NCBI RefSeq assembly: GCF_002878395.1
Contig: NW_025855829.1
Span: 423,981-487,980, forward strand
Source of the DNA: Capsicum annuum
Lineage: Eukaryota > Streptophyta > Magnoliopsida > Solanales > Solanaceae
Reading direction: 5' to 3'
Length of the DNA: 64,000 nt
How positions within the stretch are numbered: position 1 is the first letter of the stretch; each line of letters starts with the position of its first letter. Shown in pieces: positions 1 through 11,544 of this stretch. The translations under genes and the position numbers were made by a program. Below the pieces are notes generated by a model. That model did not search any database, was not told the DNA's origin, and saw nothing but the letters and a program-made list of their open reading frames with translations.

Positions 1-40
1 CACAATCATTAAAGCATCTTCACAATCATTAAAGCATCTC
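1..40. repeat. 20-bp direct repeat, two copies
   Basis: The unit CACAATCATTAAAGCATCT plus one base occurs twice back to back, differing only in the last base. A third, diverged copy starts near 76. It lies inside the left-edge LTR. Confidence 0.75.
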
Positions 41-1125
41 TTCAAGTAATTAGGAATCATGTCATATGTTTATTCCCACAATCATTAAGATATCACCTCA
101 AGCATTTAAGGATCACAAACGTCTATTCATCATCACAGTTGCCAAGGGGTTACTTTAAGCATCTTGGAATCATAATCATATAATAACATAGGGGAAACAT
201 GCTACTAGATCGTACTTTATTCAACCAAGTTTTACCTCAACTATTTCATACCTATATCAGTCTTGACATGTGTTTGGATATCACATGGCTTGGGGAAACT
301 TCATACTATCATTTCATAACTTACTTGCTAACCACTTAGCATGTATTAAAAACTTAGCATATATCAAGAGCACATAATTGGGGAATTTACTACTCTCACA
401 TATCCACTTGTTCACTAAGGTCCTTCAGTAAAACACTAGACATGCATGGGTTCACACTTATTTGGGGATTTCCTACTACCATGGAATAATTCATTTACTT
501 GGGCATTTTATCAAACACTAGGCATGCATAAACTAACTCTCAATTTGGGGTTTCCTATTCAACATACTATAATGGCTCTTATGCTTCACCTAAGCTCTTT
601 ATCAAACCTATAGGGGACATGCTTCGCTTATTCAACTATTTCTACACCCAAAAGTCATGAACACATCACATAGAAAGCAACATAAGGAAGATTCATCACA
701 AATATCACATGGATTCCACCTACTAGGGTCAGAACTCATGAATCTTGTAAACAAACATGAATCAAAACTCAACAACGCATGTAACATCAATTTCAACTCA
801 TACAAATCATGGAATCTCACAAAAATAAAATCTTCATATTTTAAAAAGGGTTCTTGAGCTTCTTGGATGAAAGGGACCCAAGAATCAACATCTACATACT
901 TTAATCTTTGAAATTGGATGAATTTTAATGCTTGAGACTCTATCCACACTTGTAATAAATGATTCTCGAAGCCCACACTATGAGGAACTTGATTCTTGAA
1001 GAAATCTTGAAGAATTTATGGATGATTTTTGGAAGATTAGGGTTCTTGAATAAAACCATAGATATTTTCTCTTAAGGGAATTGGAAGAGTAAATGATGAA
1101 ATTAGGGTTCGGATGGGGTTCCTCA

Positions 1126-1134
1126 TATTTATAG
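1126..1134 (-). promoter_or_regulatory. Putative LTR TATA box
   Basis: The minus strand reads CTATAAATA, a near-ideal plant TATA box, in a position that fits the U3/R boundary of the left-edge LTR. Transcription would run toward lower coordinates. The assignment rests on motif and position only. Confidence 0.55.
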
Positions 1135-1204
1135 AGACCTCCAAAAGATGGAAAAAGACCAAAATACCCTTGCAAAAACGTCCTTAAATTTCTGAAAAAA
1201 AATA

Positions 1205-1440
1205 GCTAACAACATCCATGACAAGCCGTCAAGTTGGTGATTAGTCATCACGAAATATCATCACAAAAGGGTGAAATTCTGATTTTCTGGTTAAGGTTGA
1301 CGACAATTGGTGATAGGCCGTCACAGGTGTGATGACTTATCAAAAAATATCATCACTGGGGGTAGAAATCTTTCTAGGGATGACGACATTGGTGATAGGT
1401 CGTCTCGCTCGTGACAGCTTATCACGAATGTCTTCACTCA
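1205..1440 (-). repeat. Imperfect repeats in U3, upstream of the TATA box
   Basis: Three diverged copies of a unit of about 75-95 bases carry the shared core TTGGTGATAGGCCGTCAC followed by ATCACGAATATCATCAC-like sequence, starting near 1210, 1303 and 1380. They lie 80-310 bases upstream of the minus-strand TATA box. Repeats in this position are common in retrotransposon U3 regions and can act as enhancers. That role is inference here. Confidence 0.5.
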
Positions 1441-1821
1441 GTTTCCCAGCCTGATATACTGGAGTAAAATGGGCATAACTCCTTGCTCTAATATCAGTTT
1501 ATGATGAAATTGGTATCGTTGGAAAGATAATTTAAAGAGATTTCATTTGATATATAGTAGATCCTCTAATTTTATATATACAAGTAGTTATGGTCGATTA
1601 AAGTTGACTTAAGTTTTGACGCTCATTCAAACTAGAATAATCGAAAAGCTTTCAACTCGTGCTTGAGTTAGGGGACCTCTAAGATCTTAATTCATGCTCG
1701 AATAGATTCCCACACTAAATAATTGATTAACACACTAAATTAGATAGGATTCGAGGCTTTTAGAACATCTACACATATGAATGACGGATTTCCATTCTAG
1801 TCCAAAATGTGGGGTATTACA

Positions 1822-3941
1822 CAAATCAACATAACTTAAGAATGTCTAATCATTCTATTAATGTTAACATTCTAAACCAACATACCCAAGTTCATAGTCA
1901 TCCACAAAGACTCTACAAATCCGATGTCTATAATATGTCGGGACATGTCCCTAACAGTAGCTAAAAAACAAGTCTATGACATAAGATAAAGACCCTGAAA
2001 TGTATACCTCCCGAAGTGTGGTAGCTTACCACTTCAAAGTTTACACGTGACCACTCGAACACTTGGTCACTGTGCAGGAAGAGAAGAAGAATCTCCGGCC
2101 CCTATGTCGTATGAGGACACAACATTCAAAAATAATTAGCAGTTAGAGCACTAACATGTAACTCAAGGGTAAGGATAAAATAGATCCATTATTCAAAACC
2201 AAGTCAAACAATCAAAAGCAACCACATACGTATACATAGGCCTATACATAGATATATAGATACATCAAGTGTCGAGAAAGGGAACAAGGCCTTAGCATGC
2301 ATTTTGAAACACCCAATAATAAACCATAAAGTGGATAACTCTAACCTCCCACTCACGTAGGTTAGGGAGTTTGACCTTCCCAGTTATATTAAGCAAGAGG
2401 ACTCTAACCTCAAGCCATTTTACTAAGCAAATGGACTCTAACCACAAGTCATCTTATTAAGCAAGTGGACTCTAATCACAAGCCGTTTTATTAGACAAGT
2501 GGACTCTAACCACAAGCCAACTTATTAAGAAAGTGGACTCTAACCACAAGTCATCATGTCCATAACTAGTTGATATTGGGACTCTAACTATGCATTCACA
2601 TCCACTCAGTTCAACATTTAAGGACTCTATAACCAACTTAGCCAATTCAACCCATCAAGGCTACAATTCAACACCATACATGACCATAGGGTATTTATGA
2701 ACCATTTATCAATACCAATGCCTTAGTTTCAACCACCATTCAAGTCAAATTATGGTCATTAAGACCTTTACCAAACCATTCATTCTTCATTAGTATTCTT
2801 ACATCAAGCTTTAGTTCAAACACAATTCAATTTCATGTTTAGGGACTCAAATCCCTTTTAACCAATCAAACCACCAAGGCTACCAATTAACTCATTATAT
2901 GTCTAACAAGTCCTTTACAAATTCATTTACCAATCGTTCTTACTCACTAAGCCATTGTCTTAGTTCAAAACACTATTAACATGTAACTAGTTATTTCTCT
3001 TAGACATTTTCACAAACACCTTGAGGGAATACCTTTACCATGACCAAAACCAAAGTGAAAACTATCAATATTAGGGTTACTCATGATCAATTTGTTGAAC
3101 CACAATCAACAAGCACCCACATATGCAAACCTTCACAAAAAATATGTATAAACACAAGTTTAAACAAGAGTACACAATACTCATCACTATGCATCAAAAA
3201 CCTCAACACTTGTTTCAAAAAAACTACCATTCAAGAATAAAAATCAATGTTTAAAACACATGATATTTTAGAAATAACAATAAGGGAAGAGTCACATTCC
3301 TTATACAAGATATTTCACGGAAAGAACTTGATCCTTTAGCCTCTAGATGAATACCTGTTGAAACCCTAGCCTCCAATCTTGTTGAAGAAGGTTTTGAGAG
3401 GATTCTGGAATGTTTTGATATTGTCCAAGTGAATAATGAAGGGCCAAACAATGTTTTGAGACGTAGGTCATAAAGGTTTAGGGGTGGGAAATGTCTAAAA
3501 TTTCCTCAGCTAAAAAGTTAAAAATTAAACCTAGGAGGGTACGACTAACCTCCCCTAAACTGTACCCTAGTGTACAAGTGGTACCCTTACTTGTACCCTA
3601 AACTTTCCCTTGAACCCCCATACCAATCAACATACGATCATATAATTCCAAGTCATACCCTAAGGTACAATAAGTACCCTACAACTCGTACCCTAGGTAG
3701 AATGTACTAAGTCAAGCTCAAGACATTATACAACTTGTCAGCTTATGACTAGTACCTAAACATATGACTAGGGAGAGGTAAAACCATCCTTGGATAGAAT
3801 GTTATCAACCTAAATTGATCATCATACGAGAGGGTGGGTACTAGAACGTACCCTAGCATATGAGAGGTATGGTCAAACCGTACCCTACCTAGAATCTCAA
3901 ACTTAGGATATTCTTTAAGGGTTCAAAGCCAAGGTGTATCA
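1822..3941 (-). repeat. Tekay-type LTR, about 2.1 kb, solo or truncated
   Basis: On the minus strand the LTR begins at 3941 with TGATACACCTTGGC and runs leftward with the same order of blocks as T1's 5' LTR. These include the run of TACCCTAG/GTACGA motifs at 3540-3900 and the block around 1890-1960 that aligns with 21650-21740. Its 3' end is missing: at 1821/1822 it is replaced by the left-edge LTR, which seems to have inserted into it. No pol or gag sequence accompanies it. Confidence 0.65.
2399..2559. repeat. Tandem repeat, 34-bp unit, about 5 copies
   Basis: The phrase GGACTCTAACCACAAG recurs at 2399, 2433, 2467, 2501 and 2535, exactly 34 bases apart, with a few substitutions per copy. 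It is inside the Tekay-type LTR. T1's LTR shows no such repeat at the equivalent place, so the expansion is probably local. Confidence 0.9.
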
Positions 3942-4976
3942 ATACAGCCAACCAAAGACAGGTTAGTAGATAAATGCTAGCAAGTACTCACGATAGGTAT
4001 AAAATAATTCCAACCTTTAAAACCAAGTAAGCAACCACATGCATATACAACCATGCATATATATAATCTATGCCGAGAAAGAAACCGGATCTAGCTTAAC
4101 CATTTCAGAACCACCCATGGGTTATATGGGTCCAATGTAACCCCCTAAATGGGTCATGTTGGGTGTAGCCGCACAAATCGAAGATACCATAGGAGTAGGA
4201 GATTCTCGAGTACCCTTCGTACTCTATGATACATATGTACAAGTGTACTTAGGGGATTCCCGTGTACTTCATAAGTATAATATATGGTCGCCATGGCCAA
4301 TCCTCATGTCAGCAAAAATGAGTTTCCAGTGTCCGTCCATTAGACACATACCTTCACGATTAACTATCACACCCTAACATTATTTTCCAATAAAAACCAT
4401 TACTATACAACCAAACCACCAATTCAATTTATTATTAACCAAGGCTATAAGTAGTGGTATCATCATACTGACTATATCTTACAAGCAATGTCCTTAGCCA
4501 TCCTTTCTAAAAAGAAGAGATTCTCATGTACCCATAGATTACATTGTTAAGTTGACTTGGGGGAATCCAATGTAACCCATAAGTGATCATTATTTTGGTT
4601 TCTTGGGGGAATTCCCTTGTACCCCTCAAGGCTCTCAATTAGACCAACCGTAACCACCAAGACCTTAACATTTAACCATTCCAAACCATTTAAACTATTT
4701 AGGTTTCCATTACCAAATTATACCATGCATAGTTCAATGAAAGTCCAACAATTTAACTACAAACATTCTCATAGGCATTTTATCAAACATGTTGGGGTCA
4801 TAGTATTTCCAAAGCCAAAACCAAGTACCAATTAACCATTCCCATGCAACCAAATATTCAAACCACCATAATAATATGAAAACCATAAGTAAAAAATATG
4901 GGAAAATCATAATCAACCATTGTAACCAAAACCCCCGACATATATTTGAAAACCTAAACTATACAACATTTATGCC
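3942..4976 (-). repeat. 3'-LTR piece of T1, left of the A1 insertion
   Basis: This aligns by eye with 21893-22958 of T1's 5' LTR over its whole length. Examples are the shared block around the GAAAGAAAACCGG motif and the stretch AGTGGTATCATCATACCGAC. It stops at ...TTTATGCC, exactly where A1's 3' LTR begins. The continuation in the intact LTR is ATGAAAACAATTC. It is closer to T1's LTR than to T2's, which supports reading it as part of T1's own 3' LTR. Confidence 0.65.
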
Positions 4977-6494
4977 TGACGAGTCACTGGTGTATGTATA
5001 GTTTTAACATGCCTCTTATCAAATAATAGCATAGAAAGATGTCGAACCCAAAGATATTGGTTTATCTATTCTATAGACGTCTCTTGTTTTAATTACTATT
5101 TGAGAAAATTAGAAAGAGTTGAATGGTGAATTAACTAATTAATAACCTATAAGAAGAGAACGTTTCTTTTTTTTTTTTTTGGTTTTTTGTTTTATCCTTT
5201 TTATATATATATTAAAAGGTGTTGGGATCCTAACTTCATCGATATTTCTATAATAAGAAAATTATTTATTCCTAATTTATATTTCTCATAATTGTATAAA
5301 TACCTCTCACGATTATATTTATGTATAATTACTAAAATTGAGAAATTAAATGGCCTTTCAGTTATGCAAATTGATTGTCAAGATAGTAATGTTAAAGAAC
5401 TAGAAATATGTACTTGAACTAACACATGCTCATTTTTTAGTAAGTCCCTTTCAGTTACCTTACTTGTTATGACTAATTATTACACTATTCTCCCCTTTCA
5501 GTTACAAATAAATGTAGAATTAATTATAACATAAAATATATAGATGTCATTAAATAAATATTAACACTCTAGCAATACTCCAATTAATGGTATTACTTCT
5601 TCTGCGTCTCTCAATTACGGAATTAGTAATATGTAAAATTGTAGTACAAAGTAGATAGATTAACATGCTAAATAACATCTATATGAATAACGAATAGAAA
5701 TTAAGTAGAAAGCTTTAGCTCAGGCATGTAAAATTTTGGAATAATGTTTACTATTATATATAAATATCAAGATTCATCATTCTCGCAATACAATAGAAAA
5801 TTACTCCATTCTAAAATTGGTACGATGAATGAAATTCTTCTTCTCCATTTTATAAGAAAATAGACGAAAATATTAAGTTGAATAATTTTGCTATATAATT
5901 AAAAGAAGGAACTAGAAGTATTCCATATAAAATAATTAAAATATTATAAGACGTGTTGTATTCTTCCCCCCAAATTCCTCTCCAAAATGAATGAAAGTCT
6001 TCTAGTTTATAGATGAAGGTATGTCTCTCTCCGCCAAACAAAATGAATTGTTATCATTTGTAGAAAGTTTGGTTTAAGCAAATCTGCACCCTCCAATCAA
6101 CTTTCTTCTTTTCCTTACCTTTTCTTTTGTTTTGTTTTAATTGGTGGGCCCATTATATTTTTTATTATTTTTCTCAACGGCTCTTTCTTATTTTCTTTCT
6201 CTCTTTTGTTTTCCTTTCCTTTTTTAGCTTGTAGGTCCCATGTAAATAAAAAATTGTGTAACTTTATTTTGCATATTTGCAACAACTTTTTGTTCCTTTA
6301 CTTTGCACTTCTTAGATATCTTCTTTTGTGTTGATCTTTTCTTTTAAATCAGTACTTGTATTTGTTTTGCTACATATCTTCTTAGTTGATGTTTTCTTGT
6401 TAAATTATGATATTTTATGAAAAAAAAGAAAAAGAAATATTAATATTAAAATTAGATAATAACTAAATTTATATATGTCTTTTTTCTCTTATCA
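4977..6494 (-). repeat. A1 3' LTR
   Basis: It is bounded by TGACGAGTCACTGG on the left and CTCTTATCA on the right (TG...CA on either strand), 1518 bp. The polypurine tract abuts its right end. The five bases left of it, ATGCC, belong to the interrupted T1 LTR and would be one half of the target duplication. The other half is not seen because A1's 5' end is gone. Its 5' partner LTR is absent from the window, so divergence cannot be measured. Confidence 0.75.
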
Positions 6495-6508
6495 AATTCC
6501 CCCATACT
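6495..6508 (-). other. A1 polypurine tract
   Basis: The minus strand reads AGTATGGGGGAATT directly before the LTR start TGATAAGAG. This is the expected plus-strand DNA primer for reverse transcription. Confidence 0.75.
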
Positions 6509-6514
6509 TAAATA

Positions 6515-6534
6515 TTTGCTTGTCCTCGAGCAAA
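6515..6534. other. Hairpin motif beside the A1 polypurine tract
   Basis: TTTGCTTGTCCTCGAGCAAA forms a near-perfect stem (TTTGCTTG with CGAGCAAA). An almost identical motif sits at the same distance from the LTR in A2 (43272-43291), although the flanks differ. Conservation in an otherwise diverged region suggests a function in priming, packaging or 3'-end formation. The function is not known to me. Confidence 0.7.
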
Positions 6535-9371
6535 GAGAATAAATAATTATAATGGCTAAAATATTTTAAAATAAAATCATGAAAACTTTGGAGGGAATAA
6601 TCGACTAAGAAGTCTAAATGAGTTCGACAACTTTTAACCGTACTCATATTCACTAATTGATAACTAAAATAATTATTTTCTTCTAATCCCAAATGTGCCT
6701 TAACAAATGAAGAGAGATGCCCATATATCACACAATATATCGATTGAACAAAAAGGAGGCATATGTAGAAAAAATTCACTCTCTCAACAAAGAAGTATAC
6801 ATGTTACCAAAAATAACCATAAGCTTGACTATTATGTGATTCTCCTCTAATGTAGGAGTCTTTGAGTTGAGATCATGTAGGGATTTTATGAGGTTATAAT
6901 CAGGCTTAGAGATGAGTAGGATACATAGGGATGATAGTGATCAAATTTCCCTTTAGGTACTATATTTTACTTTCTTACTCAAAACACTATTGCATTTCAT
7001 TCCCTTTTGAACCAAAAATCTTTCATATATATATATATATATATATACATATTATATTTAAAATATTTCTTTACAGTTTCCATGGAGTTGAATTTTTTTT
7101 CTTTCTTTCCTCATTTTTTTGACAATCGTTTGTTTTTCTATAGTCTCCATATCGTCATATCAAAGATCTTACCTATCTCTTTCACCATTTACATTTAATA
7201 TTCAGCATTTTAAATCAATACTCAAAGTTCCTAAAAGGAAATAGGGTTAAGAAGCAATAAGTCATGACATACAAATGGTTAAGGGTTAAAGATGAGTGAT
7301 CAATAAACAAGGGATAATTTATTAGGCCAAAAGGGGGATAGATAGTGATAAAATTTTAACAAGGTGGGTCAATTAAGCAATGGTTTAACAAGGAAGGCCT
7401 ACTTTTATTTCTCAACTCAAAATCTACCTAGAATTTTGCCTTAAATCACATTCCAAGCAAGTTCTAGATTTCCAAATAAGCATGGGAACTAGGTAATATA
7501 TACAAACCACACAATGCACTTAGGAATAGTGAGTACCATAATTTCATTCATCAATAAGTATGTATGAGTTAAAAAATATAGTCACACAAGTCAAGAATCA
7601 TACTTCATTAGATCAACTTTTCCCAAATCTCATGATTTTCAAAACAAATTAAGTTTAGCCAATTTTTTTTTTAAAAATAACAAAAAAAATCCTAAAAAGT
7701 GTTCGATTCAAAATATTACGACCATGGCAAAGAATCAAACCAATAAATCCATGGAAGTACATAAAATAAATTTTCTTATGGATAAAATAACTTAATAACT
7801 ATAATATATGTATATATATATATATATATATATTTTAAAATTTTAAATTTAATACAATAAAATAAAAATGAAATATATAAATAAAATAAAATAAAAACAT
7901 ACATATCTATTAATATTATATTTCTCTACCCCCATTCTTAAATAATATCATGTCCCCATGGCACACAAATTAGAAGTAAATGGAGATAAATAAACTTCCC
8001 TGATTCATTTCTAGAGCGCTGGTGATAATTCAAAAGTTACAAAGGACCTCTTCTATCTTACTCGCTTCTGAACTAGCTTTTTAATCTAGATTCCTGGACA
8101 TTGTAGTAGTATAAGAAAAAGATATGTGAATGCTAATGGTTCCTTACTTGAGTCTTGTATATTTGTTAAAACTGAGTTTTTGAGGTTTCAAAACAAAAGG
8201 TTTCCTACAAAGCTGAATTGTTAACAAAAATGCCATGTTCACGGAATATAACTCTTAAGTTAGATGAAATAATTTTGTGTTGTTTGATTGTATTCATGCC
8301 ATCAATAGAATATTAAAAATGCACTTGAAATATCTGAACAAGAATCGTATGTATCCATAATTCAGAAGTAATAGCTTGAACCCAAAAGTGCAAATTCACA
8401 AGCTCTTTAAGGTAAACTTTTTGCAAGAAAACTAAAACAAACTTTCTCGATGCAGAGACCTGGAACTTTATCTTTTATAATTGATGGTCCTTTAATAATT
8501 TATACTTTCACAATGCAAGAAAAACATAATTTCGAAGAAATGATGTAAGTTCACGCAACTTATGTTTCGACGTTTCTATAAGAAAAGGTCCTTTTATACC
8601 AAAGATGTTGAAGCAGAAAGATTTATGTTGCTAGACTAAGAGTTCATATCAATAACACTGAGATATATTTTTTTCAAGTTACATTATAAAAGAGGTTATT
8701 TAGCCACATAATACTACTCCATTAGCTAAGAAATTCCATATAAAAGAAATAGTGGGAGAAGTTACCTCACAAACTCTTAAATTTCTATCATAGCATTATA
8801 GGAGCAGTGCTCCATTGGTTAGTAACAAGAGATAGTCTTCTAAATTGAAGAATAGACTATGGAGATTCAAAACTTGCCATGTCAATCCAGAGTATGACCA
8901 TTTTCTGCTACAATCTGGGTGCATATTCTTACCACATATAATAGAGTGATCCCGATGAGTTTTATTTACCACATATAAGTTTAGACATTATCTTAGGATA
9001 TTTCAGAGAAAAGAAATAAACACATGCGATGGAGTAAATTAGATTGATAATGCAGGATGTGCACATCTTAGGATTTAGTGAATAAAAGATATCTCGATGA
9101 CTTCATGATCCGAGTTCAACATTTGAAAAACTTTCTCCCATGCGACTTAAAAGTATAGTTTCTAGAAAAATATTACAAGAAAATCAACCATACTTCCCCA
9201 AAACTTGGTAACATAATAGGCATAATGATATCAACATAAGCCTTAGTATATTATTTTATGCATCAGTAGATAAGTTATCTTACAACTTCTATAGATTCTA
9301 TACGAAGGAGCAGCTAAAACAAATAACAAACAACACAATCTTTTTCTCTACCCCTTCACTTAGAGTGTGTA

Positions 9372-9403
<32 letters not shown>

Positions 9404-9486
9404 GGACACTAGAAAAAACTAACTATTGGTGACTTTAAGACCATAAAAAGATACCAGCCAAAAACCAAAAGAGAAAGAAACATTGT
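6535..9486 (-). other. A1 long 3' untranslated region, no gene
   Basis: About 3 kb of AT-rich sequence without a credible reading frame lies between the env-position gene and the polypurine tract. It contains simple repeats: (AT)n near 7028-7051 and 7806-7833, and a (TG)n(TA)n tract near 9368-9402. The minus-strand frame at 6492-6779 and the plus-strand frames near 7000 follow low-complexity sequence and are not supported as genes. Confidence 0.7.
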
Positions 9487-9489
9487 TAC

Positions 9490-9517
9490 CTACCCCCACA
9501 CTTTAATCTCACATTGT
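9490..9517 (-). other. Conserved G-rich motif 3' of the A1 coding region
   Basis: The minus strand reads ACAATGTGAGATTAAAG followed by TGTGGGGGTAG. A counterpart with the same layout (a GACAGTGCA core, then TTGGGGGTGGGG) occurs in A2 at 44757-44795, also just after the env-position gene. The motif marks the end of the coding part in both Athila elements. Confidence 0.6.
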
Positions 9518-9845
9518 ATCAAATGTAAGACTCAAGTTGGAGGACTTTTGGCTTTCACTCCTTATTTGTACTGCTACGGGCAATATTTTTGCTACCAATA
9601 CTTGATTCCGACATCCTAATAAGTTTCTCTAAAGCCATATCGATATCGACATATTCTGGATCAAAAACTCGAGGCATAAATTCATGATCCTATTGAATCT
9701 TTAGATGTGGGTCATTTTTAGCTACGATTCCTCCATGTAAAGTGTGATCTTCATGTAATGGTGGCTGAAAATTCACATGCCCTACAGGAAAGTTAAAGTC
9801 CACATCCTGAAATGTAAACTGAGCAATTGTAGGGACATTGGTTAG

Positions 9846-10770
9846 TTACAATACGGATACCATAGTGTTTATCATATACCCAAAATTTTGCAGGATAGTG
9901 GTAATATGAACAAAATGCTCTATTTGTATAGTTCGTAGTACGGCCAGATCTTCCATCATTTGTTGTTGTTGGTTGTAAATATTTTTTATTTGTTCCTCCA
10001 TCTTTTCAACATATGCAGCAAATTCTCCCCTTACTGGTAGTCGTCTTCCTGCTCCCTTATTTGGTCCTACACATGGGCTGAGAGCACGCAAAGTGGGCAT
10101 TCCAATATTTGTCGACATAACAAAATCAAAGTCCAGAGCTAGTGGGTTTTCAAATATATTGATTAGTTGTGTGATCATAAAAACAAAATAAAAAGATCTC
10201 ACGGATTTCTTTGTTCAGCAATGCTTTATAGTTTCACATATAACTATACCAACATTGATAGGATAGCGCTGCATGATTGTATACAACCAATGAGCCCTTC
10301 TTGGACTAATTTCATAAGTGTTTCTATTTGGTTCTAACCTTGAGCTTAAAGATAAGATCCATACCTTAGACACTAAACTGATATTTCTAGCCAAAAACCA
10401 ATCTCACTAACCATGTGTATCAATATGCCATTCAATTCCAAGCGGGCATAAATCTAGGCCAATCTCATTCCAAGTTGGATCACAAAGTAAAACGTACAAG
10501 TGTGTGTCATCCAACTCCGGGGTCTCATACAACCTATTGGATAACACAAGAAGCAAAGAAAATTGTATGACCCCTAATAGTAGAAATGTTAGTGGTTACA
10601 TCCATGTTAGCATAAAATTTCCTAACAAGTATTGAAACTATAGGTCCAGGATTTTGAGCAAACTTGATCCAGCGGCGTGGTTTGATTGATTCAAGAACAG
10701 GTTGAATTTGTTCGCCATCTACTTCAATAAGTGCAAATCTATAATTTTCCATGAGATAACAACCTATTGC
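9846..10770 (-). pseudogene. Plant transposon-associated protein, env position of A1, degenerate
   Basis: Open pieces at 10534-10752 and 9846-10202, joined by a frame-broken stretch, read as one protein family. The first shows VREFYAN-like RKFYANMD and an IRGHTIFF segment. The middle reads SPRRAHWLYTIMQRYPINVG. The third ends in a charged tail with KMEEQIKNIYNQQQQ, probably a coiled coil. This is the layout of the plant 'putative transposon protein' domain (Pfam Transposase_32, as I recall), often found in Solanaceae repeats. Its place 3' of integrase is the envelope-like position of Athila elements, but I see no signal peptide or clear membrane anchor. At least one stop and one frameshift break it. 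Biochemical role unknown. Confidence 0.65.
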
Positions 10771-11544
10771 CTCTTTCTCCCATTCATTAGCATTATAGGA
10801 AATAAACCTAGTTCTATCATACTTATTTGTAAGCTTAGAGCATTATGGTGCCATTCTCAGAATAAAAACAGGTAACTCTTTCTTTTCTTTTTTTCTTTTC
10901 TGGATATGAAATCTTGATGGGTAATCTCTTTTATAAAGAACCAAATGGTGAAAGAATGTTCTTTAAATTATACAGAAGATAATCATCGTGTACACAAATT
11001 GTAAATAGTAGTTTTTGTAGTGTACACGGATACAAATAAGTGAATCCTTGTAAAGACCTTTTCTTTCACCAAATTTATCTTAATGTGGAAGAAAAGTTGT
11101 ATTCAACTTCTTTTACCCTTTAGGATAGGTTTAGTCAATTGAAATTATCTTATTTTCTAATATTATTATATGTATAATGAATATAATAATATTAGAAGGG
11201 GCATATTTTATATAACTATGTATTTCACTGGATGTGAACGAACAACTTTTTCACTCCTTTCCCCTTTTCTTAAAAGTATAAAATATATGTGTGTGTGTGG
11301 AGGGGGTTTGGGGGGGAGGGTAAATAAGAATAGAATTACTCAAAACTTAATTTCAATTTTATCACTACGTGCAGGTGGGCATATTTTTAGTCATGAAGAG
11401 AAATTCTTAAGCCTTTACCTAAATATGTATTAGTGGATATTTTTGTTCTTTTAATTTTAAAATATTAACGTGCATATAAAATTACCAAAATATGAAAAAA
11501 TAAAAAGTTTAAATAAATAGCAATTTCTAACGAGATTATAAGTA
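10771..11544 (-). other. Spacer between A1 integrase and env-position gene
   Basis: This is AT-rich sequence with no domain I recognise. A short G-rich run (GTTTGGGGGGGAGGG) lies near 11305. The plus-strand frame at 11170-11433 crosses it and has no recognisable content. Confidence 0.6.

Larger units (their letters stand above)
1..1821 (-). repeat. LTR of a Ty3/gypsy-like element, cut by the left edge
   Basis: Read on the minus strand, this starts at 1821 with TGTAATACCCCACATTTTG, the same LTR-start signature as the T4 LTRs and the solo LTR in this window. A TATA box lies about 690 bases downstream of the LTR start, with imperfect repeats upstream of it. The sequence to the right (1822 on) is a different LTR rather than an internal region, so this is either a solo LTR or the 5' LTR of an element extending left. 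No coding domain is visible. The open frames at 632-976 and 978-1175 (minus) match nothing recognisable. Confidence 0.7.

Noticed and set aside
2399..2559. Regular 34-base repeats that could suggest a CRISPR array
   Set aside because: The units are contiguous with no unique spacers, and the setting is a plant LTR.
6931..7198. Overlapping plus-strand frames near 7000
   Set aside because: They are driven by the (AT)n and poly-T tracts of A1's untranslated region.
11170..11433. Plus-strand frames at 11170-11433 and 11616-11906 as host genes
   Set aside because: The second is antisense to A1's integrase C-terminus. The first lies in the AT-rich A1 spacer and has no motif.
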